64,000 bases of DNA from Leptospira sanjuanensis (GTDB lineage: Bacteria > Spirochaetota > Leptospiria > Leptospirales > Leptospiraceae), in NCBI RefSeq assembly GCF_022267375.1, contig NZ_JAIZBH010000001.1, forward strand, positions 124,001 to 188,000, written 5' to 3'. The notes beneath the pieces were generated by a model. It ran no database searches. It worked only from the letters and a program-made list of their open reading frames with translations, and was not told the origin of the DNA. Shown one piece after another: positions 1 to 29,561 of the stretch; the stretch's first letter is position 1, and every line of letters begins with the position of its first letter. The position numbers were made by a program, and so were the translations under genes.

Positions 1-2048
<2,048 letters not shown>

Positions 2049-2181
2049 ATTATCCTTCGATTCAGGGCATTTTTTATGGAAATTAGTTTTATCTGTGGTA
2101 TAACTAATTCTGAATTCTTGCAATTTTTTTCTTGTAAGCCTGTTGTCTAGAATGCAATCTTTTTAAAGTTCGGGGGTTAAT

Positions 2182-3111
2182 ATGAATCGTTCTCTATGGA
2201 TTGCGGTGACGTGCGTATTTTTTACGTTATCCATCGCTTGTAGCACTAATAAATCGTCCGGTACGGACCAAGTAAAAACGGAATCCGATACCGCAGCGGC
2301 GAGAATCGTCTGGGTTCTTGGCGACGTGAAAATTCTTTCCGATGCCGGTGAGAAAAAAGCGGAACTCGGAACCGCACTCGCTTCCACCGATCGCGTTGTA
2401 ACCGGATCTAACGGCGGAGCGGAGATCATGGTTGCGGACAGCGGTATTATTAAGATGTCCAAAAATTCCGACATCGAAATTTCCACTCTGATGAATCCGA
2501 ACGGATCGGATACAAACGTTCAAGTGAACTACGGAAAAATCGTGACCATGGTTAAAAAAGGTCAGAAAAGCACCGAGTTTACCGTTTCTACTCCGACCGC
2601 ACTTGCAGGTGTTAGAGGAACTTCTTTCTTAACTTCCGTAGAAAGTCCTGAAGGATCCAAAATCAACTGTGCGAAAGAAAATTGTACCGTTCGTTTTGCC
2701 GTGATCGAAGGAACAATCGCGGTTTCTAAAAAAGGAGAATCGTCCGAAGTCATTCTTAGCAAGAATCGCGAACTTAGAATCGAGAAGAATCAAAAACTTA
2801 CGGACAAGTTGATTCGTTCTCTTCAAAAAGATTCTTTGACCGAAATGAAGGAATTGATCGTTCTTCATAAAAACGAAACCTTCGAATACGGAAAACTCGT
2901 GGAAGAACTGAAATCTTCCAGCGAAGAACTCAAAATATTGAGTCAATCCGGTTCCGTCGAGGAGGCGAAAGCCGAACTTCAAAAGCGTGAAGCGAATCGC
3001 AACAACGCCGATGAAGTGACAAAGACAGCTAAGGCAGTCAATGAAACCAAATACGTTCAACAAGACGTACAAAAGGAAAAGCTGAAATTAAATCCGAAAG
3101 AAACTTTCTAA
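2182..3111 (+). CDS. FecR-domain lipoprotein
   Basis: 309 aa. The N-terminus has a basic, hydrophobic signal ending in a lipobox (LSIAC, Cys about residue 20), so it should be lipidated and exported. Residues about 35-190 form a FecR-type beta domain: [10 protein letters not shown] at the start, a DRVVTG segment, then [15 protein letters not shown], the usual FecR signature. A charged, Glu/Lys-rich alpha-helical tail (about 200-309) is probably coiled coil. FecR domains are found in sensors of TonB systems and as stand-alone periplasmic proteins; no sigma factor is adjacent here, so a structural or peptidoglycan-associated role is as likely. It has its own terminator. Confidence 0.85.
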   Translation: MNRSLWIAVTCVFFTLSIACSTNKSSGTDQVKTESDTAAARIVWVLGDVKILSDAGEKKAELGTALASTDRVVTGSNGGAEIMVADSGIIKMSKNSDIEISTLMNPNGSDTNVQVNYGKIVTMVKKGQKSTEFTVSTPTALAGVRGTSFLTSVESPEGSKINCAKENCTVRFAVIEGTIAVSKKGESSEVILSKNRELRIEKNQKLTDKLIRSLQKDSLTEMKELIVLHKNETFEYGKLVEELKSSSEELKILSQSGSVEEAKAELQKREANRNNADEVTKTAKAVNETKYVQQDVQKEKLKLNPKETF

Positions 3112-3137
3112 GTTTCAGCCAACCCTGAACACCGCAT

Positions 3138-3168
3138 AAACCGGGGAAATTTCCCCGGTTTTTTTATT
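3138..3168 (+). terminator. Rho-independent terminator after FecR lipoprotein
   Basis: A perfect stem (AAACCGGGGAAA pairing with TTTCCCCGGTTT) runs straight into a T-rich tail, 27 bases after the stop codon of the FecR lipoprotein gene. Confidence 0.93.
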
Positions 3169-3262
3169 TTTAGTCGGATCATCGAAAATTACGGATGATC
3201 GATCCCCCGAAAGTTTTTATAATGGATTTCTCATTCAACTAGGTAGAAAATTATTGACTCCG

Positions 3263-8478
<5,216 letters not shown>

Positions 8479-8510
8479 AACGTTCAACGAAGAATTCCGA
8501 TTCAACCGAG

Positions 8511-8547
8511 CGCCGGATTTTCCTCTGAAAGTTCGGCGTTTTCTTTT
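8511..8547 (+). terminator. Rho-independent terminator after TPR lipoprotein
   Basis: The imperfect stem CGCCGGA / TTCGGCG with a 14-base loop is followed by a TTTTCTTTT tail. It lies 32 bases after the TPR gene stop and before the convergent trmB gene. Confidence 0.75.
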
Positions 8548-8624
8548 GCGAGAGGATGCGTTTACCGTTCCGCGGTTTTTAGGAATTTACTTTTTTCGAT
8601 TCCGCTTCCTTCGGTTTTTGGAAA

Positions 8625-9278
8625 TTATTTTTTGAGGAGGATCTGATCGATGTAATAGATTCTTTTTCCTTCTTCCCTTTTTTTTCTTTCAAAGTGGGAA
8701 ACGGGGATTTCACTCCGTTCCAATCTCAGTTCGGCGGTTTCCGGCCGGAAAACTTCCGAGTCGCGGAAAAGACGGATGGCCTTTCTCGCATACGGACCGT
8801 AGTCGGTGGCAAAGGAAAACTTGCCTCTTTCCGGAAGAAGGACTCGAAGCGATTCCAAGAATTTGGCGTTCATCGTTCTTTTCTTATGATGTCTTCGTTT
8901 AGGCCAAGGATCGGGAAAGTTCAGAAGAATTTCGGAAAACGTGTTTTCCTCAAACACATCTTCCAGAAACCAATTGAAGTTAACGCAAAGAATTTTCACG
9001 TTTTTGAGGGAATGCTTTTCGATTCCGCGTATCGTATGACGGATTCGATCGAATTTCTTCTCCATCAAAACGAAACCGGTGTCCGGTCTTTGACGTGCCA
9101 GGGAGATTGCGACTTCTCCCCAACCCGAACCCAGCTCTAAAAAATATGTCTCGAACTCTTTTGAGAATAAATTTTCTTTTTTCAGTTTCCTTACAGGGCT
9201 GGCTTGCAAAAAATATTCCGAAGCGAAAGGAATACCGCCTGCGATTGACCAAAGCTTTTGTTCGAGATCCTGGATCAT
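8625..9278 (-). CDS. trmB: tRNA (guanine-N7-)-methyltransferase
   Basis: 217 aa, the usual TrmB length. It makes m7G46 in tRNA variable loops using S-adenosylmethionine. The SAM-binding motif I is [10 protein letters not shown] (about 51-60). The family-defining segment [17 protein letters not shown], with the catalytic Asp in FPDPWPK, follows at about 135-152, and FATDYGPYA comes later. It is divergent from the metallo-beta-lactamase gene with 49 bases between the start codons, so the two promoters must overlap. Confidence 0.95.
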   Translation of the reverse strand: MIQDLEQKLWSIAGGIPFASEYFLQASPVRKLKKENLFSKEFETYFLELGSGWGEVAISLARQRPDTGFVLMEKKFDRIRHTIRGIEKHSLKNVKILCVNFNWFLEDVFEENTFSEILLNFPDPWPKRRHHKKRTMNAKFLESLRVLLPERGKFSFATDYGPYARKAIRLFRDSEVFRPETAELRLERSEIPVSHFERKKREEGKRIYYIDQILLKK

Positions 9279-9292
9279 GGTTTATCGTCAGA

Positions 9293-10266
<974 letters not shown>

Positions 10267-10394
10267 AGACTTTCCGGTTTATTTAGATCGTTTCGTTTTT
10301 AAGAATTCTTCTAAAGAAAATCAGACTGTGTTATTCGGCACTTTCGTAAAAATTTTCTTTTCTTTCATTTTATTTGAGTTATGCTGGATCGGCT

Positions 10395-10745
10395 ATGCAC
10401 ACAGAGATGGGACAACAAAAAAAGAATGCTAGCGATGCGTTGGATGATAAACGTTTTTATAAACGTTTTCAGAAGAACAACCTAGTGAAGATGGTTCTTG
10501 GTAAGAATGAGATATTGGGAAATCTCGAAGACATCAGCATGATCGGAGCTTCGATCAGTTCTAGAGAAGAAATTCTTCTCGGTGAACGCGTCAAGTTTAT
10601 GTCTCCAATACTTTCCGTCGAAATCGAAGCGGATATCATCAGAAGGGATTTAGTTCAAGAGAAGTATAAATACGGACTCGTATTTCACGATCTTTCGGAC
10701 GCCGCCATCGTTGAAATCCTGAATAAGATCGCTTCCACTGATTAA
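10395..10745 (+). CDS. PilZ-domain protein, probable c-di-GMP receptor
   Basis: About 116 aa from the ATG at 10395; a second ATG at 10407 and an upstream TTG at 10374 are alternatives. The single PilZ domain shows the two ligand-binding elements: an RxxxR-type segment (RFYKR) near the N-terminus and a D/N-x-S-x-x-G segment (DISMIGA) about 30 residues later. Such stand-alone PilZ proteins bind c-di-GMP and switch a partner, often in motility. It follows the hydrolase gene by about 130 bases, so co-transcription is possible but not shown. Confidence 0.85.
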   Translation: MHTEMGQQKKNASDALDDKRFYKRFQKNNLVKMVLGKNEILGNLEDISMIGASISSREEILLGERVKFMSPILSVEIEADIIRRDLVQEKYKYGLVFHDLSDAAIVEILNKIASTD

Positions 10746-10857
10746 ACGGGTGTATTACGATTTCTTTATCTTTTTTTCCGAAGAATCGAAACGATTTTAG
10801 AAATATTTTATATACTACCCTTAACTTAGGTATGTACAAGCCGACACTAGTATTAGA

Positions 10858-11562
10858 ATGAGAATCGGCGGAGAACATAGAATGCAGCTCGGAATTCCAC
10901 GAGATGAATCTTTGCATTATATCGGTCACGGACAACTTGAGAGTTCTCCCGCATCCACTTCCGTCCTTCACGTGATCTCGCACGAACTCGGGCACGTAGC
11001 CGAATTTCGCTCCGAAGCGATGAGAGACCGGGCTGAAATTCGTTCGCTGGATATGAAGATCCATTACGAATTTCGAAACGGAAAACTCGTCGCGGTTTCC
11101 GGTGAAACTCAGGCGGTCACTGCAAAGAAGTCCGAAGAATCTTCCCGCAAAAACGAAATCATTCAGGATAATCAAAAATCTGCGGAATCCGCCGAAACTT
11201 CCCGAGAAAAAGAAACGCGTCAAAAAGAAGAAAAAGCCGATTCTTCCAAGATCCGTTTGGAAGATAAGGAAAAACAGATTCTTTCCGAAATCCGCAAAAT
11301 CGAATCCGAACTAAAAACGTTTGAAACGGAGAATCAAGGCGCCGAACAAGAAAAGGGCTTCGATTCCACCCGCAAAACGGAGTTAGAAGAAAGAAAAAGA
11401 AAACTCGAAATGGCACTCAATCAGGAAAAGTTGAAGTCGATTTTAGAGGATACGATGGAAACGTTCCAAGAGTTGACGGATAAACAAACTCAGATGAGTT
11501 TACGAATTTTGAATGCGAATTCTTCCGATAAACTCGGAAATCTTTTCGACGAGAAAGCCTGA
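10858..11562 (+). CDS. HExxH-motif coiled-coil protein
   Basis: 234 aa. Residues about 38-50 read HVISHELGHVAEF, a classic zinc-metalloprotease HExxH motif, with further acidic residues just downstream (RSEAMRDRAEIR). The motif arrangement recalls the SprA-related putative metalloprotease family (inference). From about residue 85 to the end the protein is Lys/Glu-rich coiled coil. No signal peptide is seen, so it is probably cytoplasmic. The ribosome site before the ATG is weak; an in-frame stop at 10822 rules out a much longer product unless a rare start codon is used. It is convergent with engB, 6 bases apart. Confidence 0.6.
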   Translation: MRIGGEHRMQLGIPRDESLHYIGHGQLESSPASTSVLHVISHELGHVAEFRSEAMRDRAEIRSLDMKIHYEFRNGKLVAVSGETQAVTAKKSEESSRKNEIIQDNQKSAESAETSREKETRQKEEKADSSKIRLEDKEKQILSEIRKIESELKTFETENQGAEQEKGFDSTRKTELEERKRKLEMALNQEKLKSILEDTMETFQELTDKQTQMSLRILNANSSDKLGNLFDEKA

Positions 11563-11568
11563 TTTTAT

Positions 11569-12233
11569 TTAAGAGATTTCCTCGATCCGTTCCGTATAAG
11601 TTTCAGACGTAGTTCCGACCGCACTAATCAAAGAATCCACGATTTTTCTCAGTTCGAGCAAACCCTTTCCGGACTTATTCGATACAAGAACCGTTTCGAG
11701 CATCGGATATAATTCGTGAATATTTTTCATTTTCTTTCTTAATTTGGAAAGATCGCTTTGGTTGAGCTTATCGATCTTCGTTCTGACTAAAACGGGTTTG
11801 ATGTTCCGTTCAAAACAAGTTCCGATCAATTCCAATTCCTCTTCGGGAAGTTCTCTTTGCGAATCACAAACCAAGAACAAACACTTTAGATCTTTTGCGA
11901 GGTTCAGATAATCCATCAAAAGGTCCATCATCGCTTCGTGATCTTTGTGGGAATTTGCGGAATAACCGAACCCGGGTAAATCGACAAGATAAACGGAATG
12001 ATTTACAAAAAAGAAATTCAGTAGTTTTGTTTTACCGGGTGTGGAAGAAACTTTTGCGAGGGATTTTCTTTCAAGAATCGCGTTGAGCAAAGAGGATTTG
12101 CCCGCGTTGGATCGGCCTGCGAATGCGATTTGCGGAACCCCTTTAGCGGGAATCTTGTTCGCTTCTCCGTAAGACGCACTGAATTCTACGTCTTTGAAGA
12201 ATGGTTCGTCCTTTTTTTGAGGATCCTCACTCA

Positions 12234-12237
<4 letters not shown>
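11569..12237 (-). CDS. engB: Ribosome biogenesis GTP-binding protein EngB/YsxC
   Basis: 222 aa. EngB is an essential GTPase for 50S subunit assembly. The GTPase motifs are in normal order: GRSNAGKSS (G1, about 42-50), the STPGKT switch I segment, DLPGFGYS (G3), TKIDK (G4) and SNKSGKG (G5). Its ATG overlaps the tilS stop by 4 bases, so translation is coupled to tilS, itself downstream of the PP2C gene. Confidence 0.95.
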
Positions 12238-13549
<1,312 letters not shown>

Positions 13550-13557
13550 ATGCAGGT

Positions 13558-15597
13558 TTAACGGATCCTCCGGATTGCTGCAAGAGTAATATCGTCCATC
13601 TGTTCTTGGTTTCCCGTAAATTTACGGATCTCGGAAACGATTCCATCCAACATCGCCTGCAGAGGTTCGGTTTGAAAACGGAGAATGGAATTCTTAAATC
13701 GTTCCGCTTCGAACTGTATTCCGTCCCGATCGGAAGCTTCTAAAACTCCGTCCGTACACATGATTAACAGATCGCCGGGCTGCATTCTAAATTGGTTTAG
13801 ATTTTCGAATTTGGAAACGTCCGGATCGATTCCCAATATGATACCGCCCGTAGCAATCTCTTCGATTTTTTTCGAAGCCGCGCGGTAAAGATAAAGATTT
13901 CCTTGTCCGGCACCGCTGAAAGCGAAGTCGTTTCGGTTCATTTCCCATTTGATAACGGTCATCGACATGAATCGCGGCGAAGGTGAATCGTTGTAATTCT
14001 GAAAGATGTAAGTGTTTACCGTATTGACGATATCCCAAGGGCTCACCTTTTTTCGGACGAGAGAATGAATGATGGTTCTTACGGTCGCCATGACGATTCC
14101 TGCGGGAACACCTTTGCCGCTTACGTCGCCGATGCAGATCACCGTTTCGGTGTTAAACGGGTCCGTTATAAAATCGTAATAGTCCCCTCCGACTCCTCTC
14201 GCGGCAACCATTGTTCCCGCGAATTCGTATCCGGGATGTTCGGGCATTTTGCGGGGAAGAAGCGATCTCTGGAGTTCTTTCGCGATTTCGATTTCCTTAT
14301 CGAGTCTTTCCTTTTGGGCTCTTTGATCGAAGAGGTGATAGTTCTGGATCGATATTCCGGCTTGAATCGAAAATGCATTCAAAACTTCTAATTCTTCGGC
14401 GTTGAATTGAAGCCCTTTTCTTTTTCCGAGAATGACTACGATGTCCGATTTGTCCGTATGAACCACGGGGAGAATCGCAAGATTCAATCCCAACATTCCG
14501 AATTTTTCGAGCTCCGGAAAATCGGAGGAAAGAGCGAGTTTGGACTCGGTGAGTTCGAAAACTTCTTTGAGAAAGAATTCGTATCGATCCATAGGAAGGG
14601 ACATTTCTCCGGGGATCGGTTCCAATTCTTTTCTTGTGATTCTTTTTTTGAACGTTTCCGCGGCTTCTCTTTCCTCCGCTGTCGTTTGGATACGAACCTT
14701 AAACGTGGACTGTCTCGCTAAATCGACGTCCATTCTAATTTCAGGACTTGTGATATTCCCCGTAAGAAAATGTCCGAACAAAGTATGATTGTCTCTGTTC
14801 CATTCGAAGAGAGAATAAAGGTCGTTTTCCGAAAACTCGGTCAAAGACAAAAGGATGACGCGAAAAATTTCCACCTTGTATTTGAATCCCAAAGAGGAAA
14901 GTCGCAACGCTGCGGAATGGAGCGATCTGAAATTGCGGGATTGAGTTTGAGAGACCTCGAATAAAATTCGGTTCTTTAAAGTGACCGCAAACTGAGCCGC
15001 GATCAATTCCAGAAAATACCGGTCATTCTCCGCTTTCTCGGGATCGTCCGTTTTATAATCGACGGAGATGATTCCTAAAACCTCTCCGTTGAGATGGATC
15101 GGAATCGCAAGAGAAGCGACGGTCCGGTTCAGTCGCGCGTATTGTTTGAAGTGTTTGTGTTTTTGATCGGCGAATCGGTAATAAATCGATCTGCAGTTTT
15201 CGATACATTCGGTCAAAGCTCCGTTGTCTTCTCCCTTTTTGATCTCGAAATGAAGAGCGACTTTGGAGAGGGAAGTTTTCTGGTTTTTGACCGACATTAC
15301 GGTCATACGATCCAGCTTCGGTTCGTAGATCATCACACTCACGCCCGGGATTCCTAGTTTGTAAAAGGCGAGAGAAGTAAAACTTTCCAACAGGTGATTT
15401 AGATTCGGACTCGTATTGAAAAGCGAAAGAAATTCGAGTAAAACCTCGTTGCTGAATCTCGTATCCGTCGGGGGTTGCAGCCTTGGATTCTTCCTTTTTT
15501 CTAAAATCCATTCTCGACCGCATGATCTGCAAAAAAAGCGACCTCCATGAAACATTCCGTCGGGAGTTTTAAATTCTGAGCAGAATGCACAGGTCAT
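13558..15597 (-). CDS. GAF-domain PP2C-type (SpoIIE/RsbU) phosphatase
   Basis: 679 aa. An N-terminal zinc ribbon (CAFC...CRSC, residues 3-25) leads into a GAF domain (about 50-215), a second more divergent sensory region (about 230-410), a short coiled coil ([21 protein letters not shown]) and a SpoIIE-type PPM phosphatase domain (about 450-679). The phosphatase motifs are intact: [30 protein letters not shown] and QMDDITL, which hold the metal-binding Asp residues. Such proteins dephosphorylate anti-anti-sigma factors in partner-switching pathways; no anti-sigma partner is in the window. First gene of the PP2C-tilS-engB cluster. Confidence 0.9.
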   Translation of the reverse strand: MTCAFCSEFKTPDGMFHGGRFFCRSCGREWILEKRKNPRLQPPTDTRFSNEVLLEFLSLFNTSPNLNHLLESFTSLAFYKLGIPGVSVMIYEPKLDRMTVMSVKNQKTSLSKVALHFEIKKGEDNGALTECIENCRSIYYRFADQKHKHFKQYARLNRTVASLAIPIHLNGEVLGIISVDYKTDDPEKAENDRYFLELIAAQFAVTLKNRILFEVSQTQSRNFRSLHSAALRLSSLGFKYKVEIFRVILLSLTEFSENDLYSLFEWNRDNHTLFGHFLTGNITSPEIRMDVDLARQSTFKVRIQTTAEEREAAETFKKRITRKELEPIPGEMSLPMDRYEFFLKEVFELTESKLALSSDFPELEKFGMLGLNLAILPVVHTDKSDIVVILGKRKGLQFNAEELEVLNAFSIQAGISIQNYHLFDQRAQKERLDKEIEIAKELQRSLLPRKMPEHPGYEFAGTMVAARGVGGDYYDFITDPFNTETVICIGDVSGKGVPAGIVMATVRTIIHSLVRKKVSPWDIVNTVNTYIFQNYNDSPSPRFMSMTVIKWEMNRNDFAFSGAGQGNLYLYRAASKKIEEIATGGIILGIDPDVSKFENLNQFRMQPGDLLIMCTDGVLEASDRDGIQFEAERFKNSILRFQTEPLQAMLDGIVSEIRKFTGNQEQMDDITLAAIRRIR

Positions 15598-15825
15598 ACG
15601 CGTAAAATTATAAAGAATATGGTTTATACTGATACAAAATTATTTGGGATTTTCTTTAAAATTCACTTCTTTCCATGCAGAAAGCCCAAATTCAGTAAGG
15701 CATAGATTCTTATGAAATCAAATCCACAGAGATACGGAATTTATAGGCATAAGTGATTATCAGCACCTCTTAAAAAAATCGTTCCAAAAATAAGCGAAAA
15801 ATAAAAATTCGATTGACCCCAAAAG

Positions 15826-17949
<2,124 letters not shown>

Positions 17950-17969
17950 TTCTCGCTAAAGAATTACGA

Positions 17970-18116
17970 AAGTTCCGACAGAAAGCAAGGATTCTGGGTG
18001 ACCTCTAAGGATTTTTCTGATATAGGAAAATTCGTTCGAACACTTCCCACGAGGCCCGCCCCTCCACCCAATTAGGGTGGGGCCGCTTTTGTTTCACGAA
18101 AGATCTGTCGGAACTT
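17970..18116 (+). ncRNA. Structured RNA candidate, 6S-like architecture
   Basis: A perfect 12-bp closing stem (AAGTTCCGACAG at 17970-17981 with CTGTCGGAACTT at 18105-18116) encloses 123 bases with no ORF. Inside are AAAGC/GCTTT pairing next to the closing stem, a CCTC/GAGG pair around an AT-rich hairpin (about 18008-18034), and a strong CCACCC-AATTA-GGGTGG hairpin (18064-18080). The length and long-range closing stem fit 6S RNA (ssrS), but I could not match the conserved 6S central-bubble bases. SRP RNA and RNase P signature motifs are absent. Strand is chosen by analogy only. The region between the flanking genes is 372 bases long and this element accounts for 40 percent of it; I see nothing else there. 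Confidence 0.5.
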
Positions 18117-18330
18117 GAATGGTTTTATGTCGCTCTTCCCTGCCTTTCTTCTACGACAAAAATAAGTATGAAATTATTCAAAAACGTCTAAGAATAGTAT
18201 TTCGATTCATGAAATGCGGCTCGAATACGATCGAATTTTCGACATTCTTCCTTTCCATTTTTCGGTCGATCGAAGACAGTTTTTAAAATTCTTTTTTCCA
18301 TAAAAATATAAACCCGATTAGGTGAACGAG

Positions 18331-19545
18331 ATGATCGAAACTGCGGATAAAAAACAAACTCTCAATACTCACAACTTTTACAAATATCTTCCTGCGCTTT
18401 CTTCCTTTCAGGAAATCATAGAACCTTCGAATTATTTCACCGTTCCCGACGATTGGAATCTTGTGATCACCGATGTAGTGAATTCCACCGATGCGATCCG
18501 CAACGGAAACTACAAGGACGTAAACATCGCGGGCGGCGTTACTGCAATGGCGGTTTCAAATCTAATGGGTGATATGGATTATCCGTTTTTATTCGGCGGG
18601 GACGGAATGACTCTTCTTCTTCCGGATAGCGTTCTTCCGGGGGTAAAGGATATTCTATTTTCGATCCGTGAGTTGGTTAAAAACAATTTCGGATTAAAAC
18701 TCAGAGCCGGAATCGTAAACGTAGGCGAGTTAAAAAGAAGCGGAAAAGAATTAAAACTTTGTAAACTAAAAATCTCCGATTTTTACAATCAGGCGATTTT
18801 GACCGGAAACGCATTGGATGCCGCGGAACGTTTCGTAAAGAACGACGATTCCACGAATCCTTATATCATTCCTCTCGCTCATAAAACGAAAATCAAACCG
18901 GACTTTACGGGCTTTACCTGTCGTTGGCAGGACATTCCGAGCCACAGAGGGGAAACGGTTTCTTTCATCATTAAAACGAATTCGCCTACGGTTGCGGGCG
19001 ATCAGGAATTGTTGAAAATCATATTAGATAAAGTAAATGTTTTTTTGGGGAACGACACGGAGATTCATCCTTTGAAGGAAGAGGATATCAAGGTGGACTT
19101 TTCGGGAAAATATTTCGATAAGGAAGCGACGGTTCACGCCGGAAACCGAAAAGGATTTCTCCATTTCTTAAGAATGCTGAAGATAAAGATCGAAGGATTT
19201 GCGGTGAATCTCGCTATCAACACACAATGGAAGTTCGGTCCGAAAGTCAACGGAATGGAACTGAGAGAATTAAGAAAATCGCAAGTGATTGCGTCCGATT
19301 TCCGCAAATACGACGGAACCTTGAAGATGGTTGTAGCGTGCGATTCGAAATCCAGGGAATTGTTTTTGAAATTTTTGGAAGATCTGCATCGGGAAGGAAA
19401 ACTATTCTACGGGTATCACGTTTCGGACCGTGCATTGATGACCTGCGCTTTACACGAAGGATCGGTTCGAGAAGTGCATTTCGTCGATTCGGCGGACGGA
19501 GGTTACGCTCTTGCCGCCATTCAACTCAAAGAGCAAATCAAAAAT

Positions 19546-19557
<12 letters not shown>
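18331..19557 (+). CDS. DUF3095-family protein, nucleotide-cyclase-like fold
   Basis: 408 aa from the ATG at 18331; an AGGTGA lies 5 bases upstream, so this is preferred over the in-frame GTG at 18322. The N-terminal half has [18 protein letters not shown] and [13 protein letters not shown], which recall the metal-binding beta-hairpins of class III cyclases (FTDIVGST and GDAVMA), and this is the pattern of the DUF3095 family. No transmembrane segment. The function is not established; a diguanylate-like or cyclase-related enzymatic role is inference. It overlaps the convergent SET-domain gene by 12 bases. Confidence 0.7.
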
Positions 19558-19944
<387 letters not shown>

Positions 19945-19998
19945 TGGAAAGAATGTAAATTAGCCGGGAAAAAAATTGCAAGTAAGAAACGAAATTCC

Positions 19999-21828
<1,830 letters not shown>

Positions 21829-21866
21829 ACAGTTTGGGAAAAATATTGTCCTTTTATTTTCGGCAA

Positions 21867-21900
<34 letters not shown>

Positions 21901-22010
21901 TCCCGGAAATTCCGAGGCAAGAATTTTTCGTCGGTAAGGAGACAGAATGTCCCCGGAAAAGAGTCGTTTTTTTTGAAACGGGCAATTATCTTTGTAACTA
22001 GGTCGAAAGA

Positions 22011-22625
<615 letters not shown>

Positions 22626-22791
22626 ACGCTAGGAAAATATTTTTTTCGTCTCAACTATAAAATATTCGGTGCAAACTGTTCATTCCCGCCTTTTAATGGA
22701 TTAAGAATGGAATTCTTGAGCGGCTATTTCACTCTACGTTAGTTAACATTCAAAACTTACAAACCAAATTCCCTAATATACGACTATTCTC

Positions 22792-24261
<1,470 letters not shown>

Positions 24262-24651
24262 TCTACGACCAGCCTCCTAGGAAGTGTCGTAATCAACCGA
24301 AGACGAAGTACATTGCTTTTACCTTCGGTTTGTCGAGGAGATATAGGGTGTTTCCCCCTATGGAATGCTCCGTGTCGAAGGGCATCGCCGGATACGGATA
24401 ATAAAAAAGGAATGATTCATCCCTTAAGCGCGACAAGTTCGGACTATAATTTTTGCGGACATCTACCCCGGCTACTCCTTGGAAATAATTTCTTGATTAC
24501 TTTTTCTTGAGTCCCTCGGAAATTGAGTTAAGATGTACGTTTCGTAAATAAATTTTTTCCAGTCTTATCCATACAATTACGGAGAAAGGATTGCTAAAAG
24601 AATCTACGGTACGTGATTCTTTTCCGAAACGCAAATAACGGTATTTATCCA
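24262..24651. other. Non-coding gap between HD-GYP-like paralogues
   Basis: 390 bases without a supportable gene. It holds an inverted repeat AACCGAAG...CTTCGGTT (24294-24329 region), which could end the upstream transcript although its T-tail is short. A second AT-rich stretch just before the next gene probably carries that gene's promoter; I could not fix -35/-10 boxes. Confidence 0.5.
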
Positions 24652-26145
<1,494 letters not shown>

Positions 26146-26153
26146 GTCCGCTT

Positions 26154-26214
26154 AAGAAAACCAAGGGATTCTTTTAGAAACGCGCTTTATCCCTGGGCTT
26201 TACCCTGTTTTCTT
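26154..26214 (+). other. Nested hairpin between HD-GYP-like gene and aroC
   Basis: Outer arms AAGAAAAC (26154-26161) and GTTTTCTT (26207-26214) enclose a second imperfect pairing CAAGGGA / TCCCTGG. It ends 6 bases before the aroC ATG, so it may end the upstream transcript or form part of the aroC leader. No clear ribosome-binding site lies between it and aroC. Confidence 0.5.
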
Positions 26215-26220
26215 GGTATT

Positions 26221-27363
26221 ATGCCTTCCAGTTGGGGAAAAGTTTTTAAAGTCAGTACGTTTGGAGAATCCCACGGTGAATCCGTCGGGGTCGTCGTCGA
26301 AGGAGTTCCCGCGGGAATTCCGATTCGCTTAGAAGAAATTCAAAAAGATCTAAACCGAAGAAGACCGGGCCAAAGCGATCTTACGACTCCTCGAGACGAG
26401 ACCGATACGGTTCGAGTCGTATCGGGGGTTTTCGAAGGGAAAACGATCGGTTCTCCGATCGCCTTGATCGTGGACAACAAAAACACGATCTCCAAAGATT
26501 ACGAAAATTTACGAACTACATTCCGACCTTCTCACGCGGATTACACCTATCAGGTGAAATACGGTTTTCGCGCTCACGTAGGCGGCGGTCGTTCTTCCGT
26601 CCGCGAAACGATCGGTCGTGTAGCGGCCGCTGCGATCGCAAGAATGATACTCAAAGACGATTTAGGAATCGAAACCGTAGCTTGGGTGGATTCCATCGGT
26701 ACCGTTCAATCCAAGATCGGAGACAAATATCCCCAATCCAGGGAAGAGGTCGATCAAAACGAAGTGCGTTGTCCGGACGCGGCCAGCGCGGACGAAATGC
26801 GTTCTTTAATTCTCAAGATGAAAGAAGCCGGGGACAGCGTCGGTGGAACGATCAAGTGCGTTTCCTACAACCTTCCTCCCGGTTTGGGCGATCCCGTTTA
26901 CGACAAATTAGACGGAGATCTCGCAAAGGCGATTCTTTCCATTCCGGCCTGCAAAGGTTTTGAAGTCGGTTCCGGATTTTCGGGAACGCTTTTGACCGGA
27001 AGCTCGCATAACGATGAATTCTATGTGGAAGAAAAAACCGGCAGAGTGAGAACCAAGACGAACAACTCCGGCGGTCTTCAGGGCGGAATTTCAAACGGAG
27101 AAGAACTCGTGATCCGGGCGGCGTTCAAACCGACTTCTACGATTTTTAAAAAACAGAATACGGTAACTCTGAAAGGGGAAGAAACCACTCTCGAAGCAAA
27201 GGGCCGTCACGATCCTTGCGTTCTTCCGAGAGCGGTTCCAATTATCGAAGCGGTCGTCAACTTGGTCCTCGTGGATGCGTATCTCTATCAAAGAGCGATC
27301 AATCCTTTGTGGTTTCAAAAATGGGCGCAAGTTCCCGATTACTACAAGGACTTAGAACTTTAA
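26221..27363 (+). CDS. aroC: Chorismate synthase
   Basis: 380 aa, normal length. It converts EPSP to chorismate, the last shared step of aromatic amino-acid synthesis, using reduced FMN. The family signatures are clear: FGESHG near the N-terminus, [33 protein letters not shown] and [11 protein letters not shown]. Start chosen at ATG 26221 ([19 protein letters not shown]). No other aromatic gene is adjacent. Confidence 0.97.
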   Translation: MPSSWGKVFKVSTFGESHGESVGVVVEGVPAGIPIRLEEIQKDLNRRRPGQSDLTTPRDETDTVRVVSGVFEGKTIGSPIALIVDNKNTISKDYENLRTTFRPSHADYTYQVKYGFRAHVGGGRSSVRETIGRVAAAAIARMILKDDLGIETVAWVDSIGTVQSKIGDKYPQSREEVDQNEVRCPDAASADEMRSLILKMKEAGDSVGGTIKCVSYNLPPGLGDPVYDKLDGDLAKAILSIPACKGFEVGSGFSGTLLTGSSHNDEFYVEEKTGRVRTKTNNSGGLQGGISNGEELVIRAAFKPTSTIFKKQNTVTLKGEETTLEAKGRHDPCVLPRAVPIIEAVVNLVLVDAYLYQRAINPLWFQKWAQVPDYYKDLEL

Positions 27364-27512
27364 GAATCAGTCTCAAAATGGACGGAGGTTTTCGACTTCC
27401 GTCCGAGCGAAACTCCAAGAACAAAATTCCACGGACAATGAAGAATTTAGAAACAAGTTGCCAGAATGAGAATGGTACGTTTCTATAGAATTGTTTCCCA
27501 GTACCGGGTTTA

Positions 27513-28970
<1,458 letters not shown>

Positions 28971-28987
<17 letters not shown>

Positions 28988-29501
28988 CGTAGTACGCGTC
29001 GCGAGCCGTCATAAACTTTCCTGGTACGAAAAGTTTTATTTTTATTCGATCGGAAAGGGTCTTTGGATCACTCTCAAACACTTTATCAAAGCCGCGATTT
29101 TAAGAAGAGCGGTGACGATCGAATTTCCGGAAAAGAAAAGAAAGTATTCCACTCGTTTCCGCGGAATGCACACGATGAAGCGTGATGAACAAGGCCGCGA
29201 AAGATGTACGAGCTGTTTTTGTTGTATGTGGATTTGTCCCGCTGATGCGATTTATATCGAAGCGGCCGAAGTAACTCCGGAGATTCAACATCTTCATCCG
29301 GAAGATAAATACGCGAAGAAGTTCGAGATCGATTTGTTGCGTTGTATTTTTTGCGGTATGTGCGAGGAAGCTTGTCCGAAGGGCGCGATCTACTTGGATG
29401 GACCGGGCGAGATGGCGACCGATAACAGAGAGGACTTGATTCTTACCAAAGAAAGAATGATGCAGCTCGTAGGCGGGCCGATCATCGGCGAAAGAAAATA
29501 A
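28971..29501 (+). CDS. nuoI: NADH-quinone oxidoreductase subunit I
   Basis: About 176 aa. Two ferredoxin motifs ([12 protein letters not shown] and [12 protein letters not shown]) bind the N6a and N6b [4Fe-4S] clusters that pass electrons toward the quinone site. The strong AAGGAGG at 28961-28967 serves either the GTG at 28971 or the TTG at 28974; the latter has better spacing. The gene overlaps the end of nuoG by 17 or 14 bases, so the two peripheral-arm subunits are translated together, apart from other nuo genes. Confidence 0.95.
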
Positions 29502-29561
29502 AAAATCTCGTATGCAAAGGCAGACGGATCTCTTTGTGAGAACGTCTGCTGTTAAAATTCT

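Noticed and set aside
11102..11314. Lys/Arg-rich 70-aa frame within the HExxH gene
   Set aside because: It is a frame-shifted reading of the coiled-coil region and has no start signal.
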